A stretch of 56,716 nt of DNA from Alkalihalobacterium sp048323755 (GTDB lineage Bacteria; Bacillota; Bacilli; Bacillales; Bacillaceae_F), in assembly GCF_048323755.1 (NCBI RefSeq), contig NZ_JBLWFS010000027.1, forward strand, positions 1 through 56,716, in the 5' to 3' direction. Positions 17,671 through 25,430 of this stretch are shown piece after piece. Every line of letters begins with the position of its first letter. Positions within the stretch are counted from its first letter, which is position 1. The translations under genes were made by a program, and so were the position numbers. Under the pieces are notes generated by a model. The model made no database searches. It was not told where the DNA came from and was given only the letters and a program-made list of their open reading frames with translations.

Positions 17671-18533
17671 AGATTGATGATTTGAGGAAAATAAGTGTCA
17701 TCGGCTCTGGAGCGATGGGTTCGCAAATTGCGATGGTTTGTGCGCTATCAGGTTACCAAGTAACGTTACAAGATATTCAATTCGAAAGCTTGGAAAAAGC
17801 AAAGGCTCTCTTAAACTCTCAAATGAACAAACGGATCGTAAAAGGGAAATTAACAGAACAAGTAGTAGAAGAAGCATTTGCTAGACTTTCCTTTACAACT
17901 GATTTAAAAGAGGCAGTCAGTGACACCGATTTCGTTATTGAAGCGATTGTTGAGAAATTAGATATCAAAAGGCAATTGTTCGCGCAACTAGATCAACTCG
18001 CTCCTCCTCATACGATTTTAGCTACGAATAGTTCGACCATTGTCAGTTCGGAAATTGCTCCTGCGACGAACCGTCCAGAAAAAGTTTGTAATATGCACTT
18101 TTTTAATCCAGCACTCGTAATGGATCTCGTCGAAGTTGTTCAAGGTCCCCATACTTCAGATGAAACAGCCGAAATCACGATGGCTCTCTCGAAACGTCTG
18201 AACAAAACGCCGATTCTTTTACAAAAAGAAATTAGCGGATTTGTTGCGAACCGAATACTAGGAAAAATAATGAATGAAGCCATTTATTTACTAGAAAATG
18301 AGATTGCTACTGCCGAAGAAATCGATTTAGCTTGTACGAAAGCTCTCAATCATCCGATCGGCCCCTTTGCTTTGATCGACTTAACCGGATTAGATGTTCA
18401 CTATAATGTCCGAATGGAGAGGTATGCGAAGTCTGGTGATGAGGCAGATAAACCATCTTCATTAATCGTAGAAAAAGTAGAACGAGGAGAACTCGGAAGA
18501 AAAACAGGGCAAGGCTTTTACGCTTACAATTAA
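17667..18533 (+). CDS. 3-hydroxyacyl-CoA dehydrogenase (first)
   Basis: NAD-dependent oxidation of 3-hydroxyacyl-CoA, resembling 3-hydroxybutyryl-CoA dehydrogenase. 288 residues. Rossmann motif VIGSGAMGSQIA (about 10), catalytic histidine region NMHFFNPALVMDLVEV (about 140), and the C-terminal substrate helices ending GRKTGQGFYAYN. It overlaps the ligase stop by 4 bases (ATGA), so the two are translationally coupled. It is followed by the collapsed enoyl-CoA hydratase and then by a second dehydrogenase of the same family. Confidence 0.93.
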   Translation: MKIDDLRKISVIGSGAMGSQIAMVCALSGYQVTLQDIQFESLEKAKALLNSQMNKRIVKGKLTEQVVEEAFARLSFTTDLKEAVSDTDFVIEAIVEKLDIKRQLFAQLDQLAPPHTILATNSSTIVSSEIAPATNRPEKVCNMHFFNPALVMDLVEVVQGPHTSDETAEITMALSKRLNKTPILLQKEISGFVANRILGKIMNEAIYLLENEIATAEEIDLACTKALNHPIGPFALIDLTGLDVHYNVRMERYAKSGDEADKPSSLIVEKVERGELGRKTGQGFYAYN

Positions 18534-18560
18534 TTAGTAATGTTGAAGGGGGAAGTCGGA

Positions 18561-18703
18561 ATGACCTATCAAAATCTGATCGTCTGAAAACGGGATTAAT
18601 GATTGAAAAACTATCACAAGCGATCCTATTCGCTTCCGAAGACAAGGCAGAGGGGACAAAAGCCTTTTTAGAGAAACGAAAACCGAACTTCATAGGATCA
18701 TAA
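18561..18703 (+). pseudogene. Enoyl-CoA hydratase with an internal deletion
   Basis: A ribosome binding site (AAGGGGGAAGTC) and ATG at 18561 open MTYQNLIV, a standard crotonase N-terminus, then hit TGA at once. From about 18584 another frame reads LKTGLMIEKLSQAILF, then SEDKAEGTKAFLEKRKPNF, ending at TAA 18701-18703. That is the usual crotonase C-terminus (E-KLAQAILF-TEDK-EGT-AFLEKRKP-F). About 210 central codons are missing from a ~258-residue family, with the junction near 18583. The gene sits exactly where a hydratase belongs, so the operon has lost its own hydratase. Confidence 0.88.
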
Positions 18704-18726
18704 AATTTTCAGGTAAGAGGTGGGAC

Positions 18727-19575
18727 ATGATAAACACCATTGCAGTTATTGGAACAGGGACGATGGGACGAGGGATCGGCTATGCAGCGGCATTAGCTGG
18801 TTTCCAGGTCCATCTCTATGACATAAATGAAGAATCTTTAAAAGAAGCAGAAACCTATATCAAGACTCAACTAGAAAAAGCTCTTTTAAGAGGTTTGACT
18901 ACGGAAAAAGATGCTGACCAAGTGTTGAATAAACTTTTATATACGACCGACTTACGCGTTGCTGCAGAGGAAGCTGATCTCGTGATTGAAGCAGTACTCG
19001 AAGTGATGGATTTGAAAACAAAGATCTTTAGGGAACTCGATGAAATAACAGCACCGCATACCATTTTAGCAACGAATACATCCACCATGAGTCCTACAGA
19101 AATTGCTGCCCAAACGAAAAGGCCAGACCGGTGCATTGCGATGCATTTCTTTAATCCCGTTCCTAAGATGAAATTAATTGAAGTGATATGCGGGTTAGAA
19201 ACGTCGGAAGAGACGATCGAACGTGTAATGGAAGTCGGAACACAAATGGGAAAAGAATGTGTCAGAGTCAATGAATTCCCTGGTTTTGCGGTGAGTCGAA
19301 TGAATTGTCTAATTGGCAACGAAGCGATGAATATGGTTATGGAAGGAGTCGCAACCGTTGAAGATGTCGATAAAGCGATGAAGCTCGGTTTAAATCATCC
19401 AATGGGTCCATTGGAGTTAGCGGATTTAGTTGGACTCGATACGCGGCTTCGAAATATGGAATATCTGCACCAAACACTTGGCGAGAAATATCGCCCATGT
19501 CCAATTTTAGTGAAGTATGTAAAGGCTGGTCGACTTGGTAGAAAAACAGGGCAAGGATTTTATTCGTATTCATAA
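18727..19575 (+). CDS. 3-hydroxyacyl-CoA dehydrogenase (second)
   Basis: 282 residues, same family as the gene at 17667 and also close to 3-hydroxybutyryl-CoA dehydrogenase. VIGTGTMGRGIGYAAALAG (NAD site), MHFFNPVPKMKLIEVI (catalytic His region), NHPMGPLELADLVGLDT, and the C-terminus GRKTGQGFYSYS. Ribosome binding site AAGAGGTGGG. The cysteine-containing segment SRMNCLIGNEAMNM replaces the more usual NRIL-P-NEA. Two such dehydrogenases plus three acyl-CoA dehydrogenases suggest a substrate needing more than one round of oxidation, or mixed substrates. Confidence 0.93.
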   Translation: MINTIAVIGTGTMGRGIGYAAALAGFQVHLYDINEESLKEAETYIKTQLEKALLRGLTTEKDADQVLNKLLYTTDLRVAAEEADLVIEAVLEVMDLKTKIFRELDEITAPHTILATNTSTMSPTEIAAQTKRPDRCIAMHFFNPVPKMKLIEVICGLETSEETIERVMEVGTQMGKECVRVNEFPGFAVSRMNCLIGNEAMNMVMEGVATVEDVDKAMKLGLNHPMGPLELADLVGLDTRLRNMEYLHQTLGEKYRPCPILVKYVKAGRLGRKTGQGFYSYS

Positions 19576-19587
19576 GGTGGGAGTCAG

Positions 19588-20736
19588 ATGGATTTTCGAT
19601 TAAGTGAAGATATTCAATTTTTAAAGCGAAACATACGCGACTTTATTAAGAATGAAGTCGAACCATTAGCGATGCAAATTGAAGAGGAAGATGAAATTCC
19701 TTCTTCTATTGTAGATATGTCAAAAGAGTTAGGGCTATTTGGATTAAGTATCCCTGAAGCGTACGGCGGACTTGGGATCGGAATGGTAGGAAAGTGTGCC
19801 TTATATGAAGAAATAGGAAAAACACACAATGGTTATACAACTCTCATTGGCGCTCATACCGGAATTGGGACGGTCGGTATAGTAGAAATGGGCAATGAAC
19901 AACAAAAGAAAAAGTACCTGCCTCCTATGGCACGAGGAGAGATGATTGGTGCCTTTGCGTTAACAGAACCAAGTGCAGGTTCACATGCGACCAATTTAAA
20001 AACAACCGCTGTAAAGCAGGGAGATAAGTACATTTTAAATGGATCCAAACATTATATAACGAATGCCCCGATTGCAGACATTTTTACTGTCATGGCTGTA
20101 ACTGATGCATCCAAAGGAGCAAAAGGGATCACGTCATTTATTGTAGAAAAAGATTTTCCTGGGTTTAAAGTTGGCGCCATCGAAAAGAAAATGGGGTTAA
20201 AAGGTTCTCATTCAGCTGAACTCTTTTTTGATAACTGTGAGGTTCCTGTTGAAAATGTGTTAGGTGAAGAAGGACAGGGGTATGTGAATGCACTTAAAAT
20301 TCTCGCAAATGGAAGAGCTGGCCTAGCCGCAAGAAACTTAGGGTCTTGTCAAAAGCTATTGGATTTATGTATGGAATTTGTGGAGGAACGGAAACAATTT
20401 AACGTCCCCATTATCGAGCATCAGGCTGTGGCTCATATGTTAGCTGAAATGGCGATGGAAATCGAGGCGCTTCGTTCCTTTACATACCGTGTCGCTTGGA
20501 TGGTGGATGAAGGAGAAAAATTGATCAAAGAAGCCGCGATGTTAAAGCTCTTCGGTTCCGAAGTTTACAACAGAGTCGCTGATAAAGCGGTCCAAATTCA
20601 CGGTGGCATTGGCTATATTGCGGATTATCCCATTGAACGATTTTTTCGGGATGCACGGATTACCCGCATTTATGAGGGGACATCTGAAATCCAAAAGAAC
20701 ATCATCTCAGCTCAACTACGAAAAGAATACCGTTAA
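19588..20736 (+). CDS. Acyl-CoA dehydrogenase (third)
   Basis: 382 residues, paralogue of the gene at 14887. LTEPSAGSHATNL (His where most members have Asp), KHYITNAPIADIF, RKQFNVPIIEHQ and YEGTSEIQKN (catalytic Glu about 364) are visible. Ribosome binding site AAGGTGGGAG, 12 bases after the preceding stop. It belongs to the same sigma-54 transcript; 27 bases separate it from the thiolase. Confidence 0.93.
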   Translation: MDFRLSEDIQFLKRNIRDFIKNEVEPLAMQIEEEDEIPSSIVDMSKELGLFGLSIPEAYGGLGIGMVGKCALYEEIGKTHNGYTTLIGAHTGIGTVGIVEMGNEQQKKKYLPPMARGEMIGAFALTEPSAGSHATNLKTTAVKQGDKYILNGSKHYITNAPIADIFTVMAVTDASKGAKGITSFIVEKDFPGFKVGAIEKKMGLKGSHSAELFFDNCEVPVENVLGEEGQGYVNALKILANGRAGLAARNLGSCQKLLDLCMEFVEERKQFNVPIIEHQAVAHMLAEMAMEIEALRSFTYRVAWMVDEGEKLIKEAAMLKLFGSEVYNRVADKAVQIHGGIGYIADYPIERFFRDARITRIYEGTSEIQKNIISAQLRKEYR

Positions 20737-20763
20737 TCACCAAGTGAAAAGGGGGAAAATTGA

Positions 20764-21951
20764 ATGACCGACATTGTGATTGTAAGTGCCGTTCGAACAG
20801 CAGTAGGACGTTTTGGTGGATCGTTAAAAGGAGTAAATTCAGGTACGTTAGGAGCCATTGTTATCCAAGAGTCCTTAAAAAGAGCTCAACTATCTCCTAA
20901 TCTAGTCGATGAGGTTATTTTAGGAGAAGTTCGGCAAACGACTGAGTCATCCAATGTGGCCCGAGTAGCGTCCTTACGCGCGGGTGTTCCGGATACAGCA
21001 ACTGCATTTACAGTAAACCGGCTATGTGCTTCAGGAATGCAGGCGATGGTTTCAGGCGTGCAACAAATTTTATCAAAGCAAGCCGATGTTGTAGTTGCGG
21101 GAGGTACGGAAAACATGAGTAGAGCCCCTATCTATTTAAGAAACTCTCGTTTTGAAGAAGGGAATCCGAAATTAATAGATTCCAACTTGGAAAATGGCCA
21201 ACAACCACAAGAGGTCTATGGAAGTCATTTAGGCATGGGGATCACCGCTGAAAATGTGGCCGAACGATACAACATTTCAAGAGAGGCTCAAGATCAATTC
21301 GCTTTTGAAAGTCAACAAAAGGCAGCACAAGCCATTGAAGAAGGTCGTTTTGTTGACGAGATTGTTCCTGTTGAAATCAAAGAGAGAAAACGGAGTTTTA
21401 CATTTGCACATGATGAATTCCCAAGACCAGGAACAACGACTGAGTCATTATCAAAATTAATACCTGTTTTTAAAGAGAACGGTACTGTAACAGCAGGAAA
21501 CGCCTGTGGTCGAAATGATGGAGCAGCGGCGGTTGTGATGATGTCGTCGAACAAAGCGGAGTCGTTAGGTTTAAAGCCGCTCGCACGTATTGTCGATTGG
21601 GCAACAGCCGGTGTGTCTCCTGAAGTGATGGGAATTGGGCCAGTCCCAGCTATTGATAAATTACTTAAACGCACCGGAATCAACTTGAGCGAAGTCGGAA
21701 TAATCGAACTGAATGAAGCATTTGCCGCACAAGCTCTTGCTGTTATTCAAGAAGCCAACCTAGACCGGGAAAAAGTGAATGTTAACGGGGGAGCGATTGC
21801 CCTTGGACACCCTCTAGGTGCGACAGGTTGTAAGATCATAACGACGTTGATCTATGAAATGCAGTTAAAAAACGAACAGTATGGAATCGCGACCTTGTGT
21901 GTTGGCGGGGGACAAGGAATGGCCATTTTAATTGAAAATGCAAGTTATTAA
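20764..21951 (+). CDS. Acetyl-CoA acyltransferase (thiolase)
   Basis: Cleaves 3-ketoacyl-CoA with CoA, the final step of the pathway encoded here. 395 residues. Nucleophile Cys in RLCASGMQAM (about 88), His in GGAIALGHPLGATGC (about 348), and the second catalytic Cys in TLCVGGGQGMA (about 379). N-terminus MTDIVIVSAVRTAVGRFGG is canonical. Preceded by AAAAGGGGGAAAATTGA. Last enzyme gene of the operon; the next gene, a transporter, has its own upstream region with a cre-like site. Confidence 0.95.
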   Translation: MTDIVIVSAVRTAVGRFGGSLKGVNSGTLGAIVIQESLKRAQLSPNLVDEVILGEVRQTTESSNVARVASLRAGVPDTATAFTVNRLCASGMQAMVSGVQQILSKQADVVVAGGTENMSRAPIYLRNSRFEEGNPKLIDSNLENGQQPQEVYGSHLGMGITAENVAERYNISREAQDQFAFESQQKAAQAIEEGRFVDEIVPVEIKERKRSFTFAHDEFPRPGTTTESLSKLIPVFKENGTVTAGNACGRNDGAAAVVMMSSNKAESLGLKPLARIVDWATAGVSPEVMGIGPVPAIDKLLKRTGINLSEVGIIELNEAFAAQALAVIQEANLDREKVNVNGGAIALGHPLGATGCKIITTLIYEMQLKNEQYGIATLCVGGGQGMAILIENASY

Positions 21952-22000
21952 TTTGCTTTTTTATAGTAATTCATCCCTCTCTTTTTCTACTAAAAAACTT

Positions 22001-22014
22001 TGTAAGCCCTTACA
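22001..22014. promoter_or_regulatory. cre-like site (CcpA) before the transporter
   Basis: TGTAAGCCCTTACA fits the Bacillus cre consensus (TGWAANCGNTNWCA) at all but one central position (C for G) and is nearly palindromic. It lies 73 bases before the transporter start codon. Confidence 0.5.
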
Positions 22015-22086
22015 TTTATAGGTTTTCTAGATGTGTTGTGACTGAATATTGATGAGATCAAGTCTCAAAGAAAAGGAGAGTTGCGA

Positions 22087-23460
22087 ATGTTAGCAAAAAA
22101 TCTAAGCCATGAAAATAAGGTTGTTGAAGTCGAAAAACCGAAGAAAAAAGAAATGTGGGCCTATGGTGTTGGCAGCTTCGGTATCTTTGCTGTTTGGAGT
22201 TTAATGGGATCTTTTTTAACCTATTTCTATACAGATGTAGCGGGAATTGCAGCCGGAGTCGTTGGTACACTTATGTTAGTAGCTAGATTATTTGATGGTT
22301 TTACCGATTTAGGCATGGGTTCATTAGTCGATCGGACGAAGTCAAAATACGGAAAAGCAAGACCGTGGATCTTATGGATGTCCGTTCCACTTGGGATCAT
22401 GACGGTTTTACTGTTTTCAGTACCTGATGTAGGAACAACAGGGAAAGTCGTCTACGCCTATATAACCTACCTATTATTTGTCTTTGTGTACACGGCTGTC
22501 TCGATTCCATATAAAACATTACTTGGAGTCATGACGCAACACCAGCATAGTCGGTCTTTATCCAATATTTATGCGGCCATTTTTATTTTAACCGGAAATC
22601 TCCTTGTCGTTACATTAACCCAACCGTTAGCAGCAAAGATCGGGTGGACGATGCTCGCTGTTCTATATGGGGTTCTTACCATAGTCTCTCTTTTTGTAAC
22701 ATTTGCTTTTGTAAAAGAAAGAGCTTCCGTCGTTGTTCAGGAAAAAGATAGTGAAAAAATTCCGTTTAAAGCTGGATTTAAAGCATTGTTTAAAAATAAA
22801 TATTGGTTAATCATTACTGGATTCTGTCTCACGTATTACGCAACAATCGGTTTAACGCAAGGAGGAGCCTTGTATTATGCTCAATACATTATTGGGAATA
22901 TTAATTACTTTCCATTGATTGGCCTATCTTCAGCCTTACCGATGCTAATTGGGGTATTATTCCTCGGGCCAATCGTTAGAAAGTTTGGAAAGCGTAATGT
23001 TGCTTTAGTTGGTGCCCTTGTCTTTATTACAGGACAAATGATCAAGCTCATTGACCCTACAAACTTGATGATCTTTTTATCAGGTCACGTATTAGTAGGT
23101 TTTGGTGTAATGCCTGGCATCGCTTTAATATTTGCTATGATTAATGACACGATTGAGTATGGTGAATTAAAATCAGGATTGAGAACAGAAGGACTGATCA
23201 ATAGCGGGGCGAGTTTTGGAACAAAAGTAGGTACGGGTATCGGTCTAGCGCTTATTGGTTGGTTACTAGGATTTGGCGGATATATTGGAGGCGCCGCTGA
23301 ACAATCAGCTTCAGCCATGACCATGATCCTCGCATTAAATCTTTATATTCCACTCGCTCTAGGAGTCATTCAAGTTATCCTCCTTTGGTTATTTAAAGTG
23401 GATAAACATTACACAGACATCCTTGCACAGCTTCAAGCGCGTAGAGATGGTGGGAATTAA
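22087..23460 (+). CDS. GPH-family cation symporter (MFS_2)
   Basis: 457 residues with about 12 membrane helices. The family pattern DG-TD-G-G-DRT-S-GKARPW appears as FDGFTDLGMGSLVDRTKSKY then GKARPWILW (about 67-98). Known members (MelB, XynP, YjmB) carry glycosides or hexuronates with Na+ or H+. Here the neighbours are acyl-CoA enzymes, so the cargo may be a carboxylate for that operon (inference). ATG 22087 follows AAAGGAGAG; an in-frame TTG at 22081 sits on the ribosome binding site. It lies inside the segment bracketed by the two kynA 3' ends. Confidence 0.85.
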   Translation: MLAKNLSHENKVVEVEKPKKKEMWAYGVGSFGIFAVWSLMGSFLTYFYTDVAGIAAGVVGTLMLVARLFDGFTDLGMGSLVDRTKSKYGKARPWILWMSVPLGIMTVLLFSVPDVGTTGKVVYAYITYLLFVFVYTAVSIPYKTLLGVMTQHQHSRSLSNIYAAIFILTGNLLVVTLTQPLAAKIGWTMLAVLYGVLTIVSLFVTFAFVKERASVVVQEKDSEKIPFKAGFKALFKNKYWLIITGFCLTYYATIGLTQGGALYYAQYIIGNINYFPLIGLSSALPMLIGVLFLGPIVRKFGKRNVALVGALVFITGQMIKLIDPTNLMIFLSGHVLVGFGVMPGIALIFAMINDTIEYGELKSGLRTEGLINSGASFGTKVGTGIGLALIGWLLGFGGYIGGAAEQSASAMTMILALNLYIPLALGVIQVILLWLFKVDKHYTDILAQLQARRDGGN

Positions 23461-23499
23461 GTAGTCACTAACATGTCAATGAAAGTGTCCGCATTTTTT

Positions 23500-23609
23500 C
23501 ATCTGCTTCAAAATGGGAACCGGTGGATCTTCCGGAGTGAACTATTTGAAAAAAGTAATAGACCAGCGCATTTTCCCCTGAGTTGTGGGATTTGCGCACG
23601 GAATTATAA
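23500..23609 (+). pseudogene. kynA: Decayed 3' end of a second kynA
   Basis: About 105 bases align with the last 105 bases of kynA (11046-11150) with roughly ten differences by hand alignment. The frame reads FKMGTGGSSGVNYLKKVIDQ, then a one-base insertion (CCCCTGAG against CCCAGAG) creates a stop; the alignment continues to GAATTATAA against GAATTGTGA. Several differences are silent in the kynA frame, so the copy seems to have diverged while still coding. Nothing of the upstream 750 bases of kynA remains. Confidence 0.88.
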
Positions 23610-23628
23610 AACTTCATGATCGTAAGAA

Positions 23629-23660
23629 AAAAGACCGCTGTTGTGCGGTCTTTTCATTTT
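23629..23660 (+). terminator. Terminator behind the kynA relic
   Basis: AAAAGACCGC (23629-23638) pairs perfectly with GCGGTCTTTT (23645-23654) around TGTTGT. It corresponds in position and right arm to the true kynA terminator, and now probably ends transcripts from the transporter gene. Confidence 0.8.
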
Positions 23661-23924
23661 TGGTCGTGTTCTAGACGATGATAAGTACAATTAGATGCGA
23701 AAAAACGGTTCTAGAGTGGAGTTAGGTAACCGTATTCTCATGTTTCCGTAATATTATAGACAAAACTTTTAATGAGAAAAACTTAAGAAGTGCAGTTAAA
23801 GTAAATGTTCACCAAATAGCAACATTATTTGTGAAGTTCTTCACAATTCCTTTAAATTTAAATAGTATTTTTACTTCAAGAGCAATAAGATCAAAAAGAT
23901 GATATAAAAGGCAGGGGTTACAAC

Positions 23925-25100
23925 ATGAGAATTCAACCATTTCTAATTTTTATTGGCGTTGCACTGTTGATCATTATTCTAATAGGGTGCTCGACGAATG
24001 ACCAAAGCGCGTCTGTGAGTGCAGACTCAAAAGACTCTAAAGACTCTAAAACCGAGTTAATCCAAATTGCTTCGTTTGCTTTGGAAGGATGTACTGGTTG
24101 TGACAATGTAAAAGAGATTCTATCAGAATTAGAAGAAGAATTTACAGATTTGAATTTTATCGAGTATAACGTAATTCATGATGTAGATGTTGTGAATGAC
24201 TATGGAGTAAAAGAACACCCGACAGTATTATTTTTGAATAGTAATGGTGAAGAGTTAAAGAGATTAGAAAAAGAGCCAGACCTTAATCCGTACAGGGAAG
24301 CGATTGAGTATTTAAAAACAAATGAGGTTGACCCTATCATTCCACAAAGCAATACCAATCAAGAAAATAGCGTATTGATTTCAATTTTTGCTGTGGATGA
24401 TGCTGACGGAAAATATGTAGAGATTCCTAGATTTGTTAAATATAACTCTGAAGTTCGCTATCCTCGTATCTCTGCCATTCAAGAACTTCTAGCAATCAAA
24501 ACCGAATTACCAGAACAAGTATCAAGCCCAATACCAGATGACGTTAAATTTGATCAGATCGGCGGGGCAGATGGAGTGACAATTGTTAGAGTGTTAAACG
24601 ATTTCGATCAATATTTAGGAACGACTATTGGACAACAAACGGAAGAATTAATTGCACTCACGCTATTATCGTTTGATGGTGTAGAAAAAGTCCAAGTGGT
24701 TACCGAAACATATGAGGGAGATATTCTAACTGAGGAATTATTACTTAAGAAAAAATCTAAAAACCAAACATTCTTATTTGAACATGATGATGAATGGATG
24801 CCAATCATCGGTGTGGATGAATACAACACAAATATTTTACATCAACAAGATTTAGAAAAAATCCCTTGCTTTTGCGGGTGTGGGGAAATCGGCCATACAA
24901 GTAATCACAACTGTTTCTTCACCTACAATGAAAGTGGACAAAGAATGTTAGAAAAGCACGGGGAGTTTTGTCAAGTATGTTTAGATTTAACTAACATTTA
25001 CGTAGAGTTGAAAGACGAAGGAAAGACCCTTCAGGATATAAGAGAATATATTGATCGTATGTTTGAAGGTTATGTCCCGACAGAAACACCACAGCCTTAA
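23925..25100 (+). CDS. Lipoprotein fusing thioredoxin-like, GerMN and PCYCGC-type domains
   Basis: 391 residues. Signal peptide and lipobox ILIGCS (Cys about 22), then a Ser/Asp/Lys linker. A thioredoxin-like fold (about 44-135) follows with EGCTGCDN as the CxxC pair and a cis-Pro-type KEHPTVLFL. Residues about 145-275 match the GerMN (spore germination GerM) pattern (AIQELL..., SPIPDDVKFDQI, DGV, FDGVEKVQV). Residues 310-391 hold IPCFCGCGEIGHTSNHNCF and HGEFCQVCLD, the PCYCGC-motif family with Phe for Tyr. An outside-facing redox or metal-binding role is likely (inference). Transcribed alone. Confidence 0.82.
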   Translation: MRIQPFLIFIGVALLIIILIGCSTNDQSASVSADSKDSKDSKTELIQIASFALEGCTGCDNVKEILSELEEEFTDLNFIEYNVIHDVDVVNDYGVKEHPTVLFLNSNGEELKRLEKEPDLNPYREAIEYLKTNEVDPIIPQSNTNQENSVLISIFAVDDADGKYVEIPRFVKYNSEVRYPRISAIQELLAIKTELPEQVSSPIPDDVKFDQIGGADGVTIVRVLNDFDQYLGTTIGQQTEELIALTLLSFDGVEKVQVVTETYEGDILTEELLLKKKSKNQTFLFEHDDEWMPIIGVDEYNTNILHQQDLEKIPCFCGCGEIGHTSNHNCFFTYNESGQRMLEKHGEFCQVCLDLTNIYVELKDEGKTLQDIREYIDRMFEGYVPTETPQP

Positions 25101-25108
25101 ACTAACAG

Positions 25109-25158
25109 GGTAGCTATTAGAGATGATTGAATTTTGTCTCTAGTAGCTACCTTTTTTG
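25109..25158 (+). terminator. Terminator of the lipoprotein gene
   Basis: GGTAGCTATTAGAGA (25109-25123) pairs with TCTCTAGTAGCTACC (25137-25151), one mismatch, followed by TTTTTT. Confidence 0.85.
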
Positions 25159-25335
25159 TGGAACCGTTTTTTAAAAAGTAAAATATTGCAGTGGTTTATG
25201 GAAAACTTTATTAAAAATTTTATATAAAAACATTTAATTCCATTTTGTACTGTTACTAAAAAACAGCGTTAATATAGGGTTTTTGCTAAAAAATTAAGCT
25301 TGACTCTTTAACCATGTAAAGAATTTAAGCGGTAA

Positions 25336-25349
25336 TGTAAGCGCTTGCA
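25336..25349. promoter_or_regulatory. cre site (CcpA) upstream of hpd
   Basis: TGTAAGCGCTTGCA contains the invariant CG centre and matches the cre consensus with one deviation. It lies 30 bases downstream of a TTGACT -35-like box and 82 bases before the hpd ribosome binding region, which suits carbon catabolite repression of tyrosine breakdown. Confidence 0.7.
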
Positions 25350-25430
25350 AAGGTGATTTTATTTTAATATCATACAAATTAACGTGTATTTTATTTTGAA
25401 TTTTCAGTAATTTATGGGAGGTTTTTGTCT

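Larger units (their letters stand above)
23461..23924. other. Intergenic stretch with kynA relic and terminator
   Basis: Besides the kynA relic (23500-23609) and its terminator (23629-23660), the remaining 260 bases are AT-rich. A promoter for the lipoprotein gene is expected in 23750-23900, but I cannot assign boxes with confidence. Confidence 0.5.
25101..25430. other. Intergenic region with terminator, promoter and cre for hpd
   Basis: Holds the terminator at 25109-25158, a TTGACT -35-like box at 25300-25305 and the cre site at 25336-25349. An exact -10 is not obvious (ATTTAA at 17 bases). Confidence 0.5.

Noticed and set aside
23500..23609. A new small gene at the kynA-like sequence
   Set aside because: The frame is broken by an insertion and lacks any start or ribosome binding site; it is a relic.
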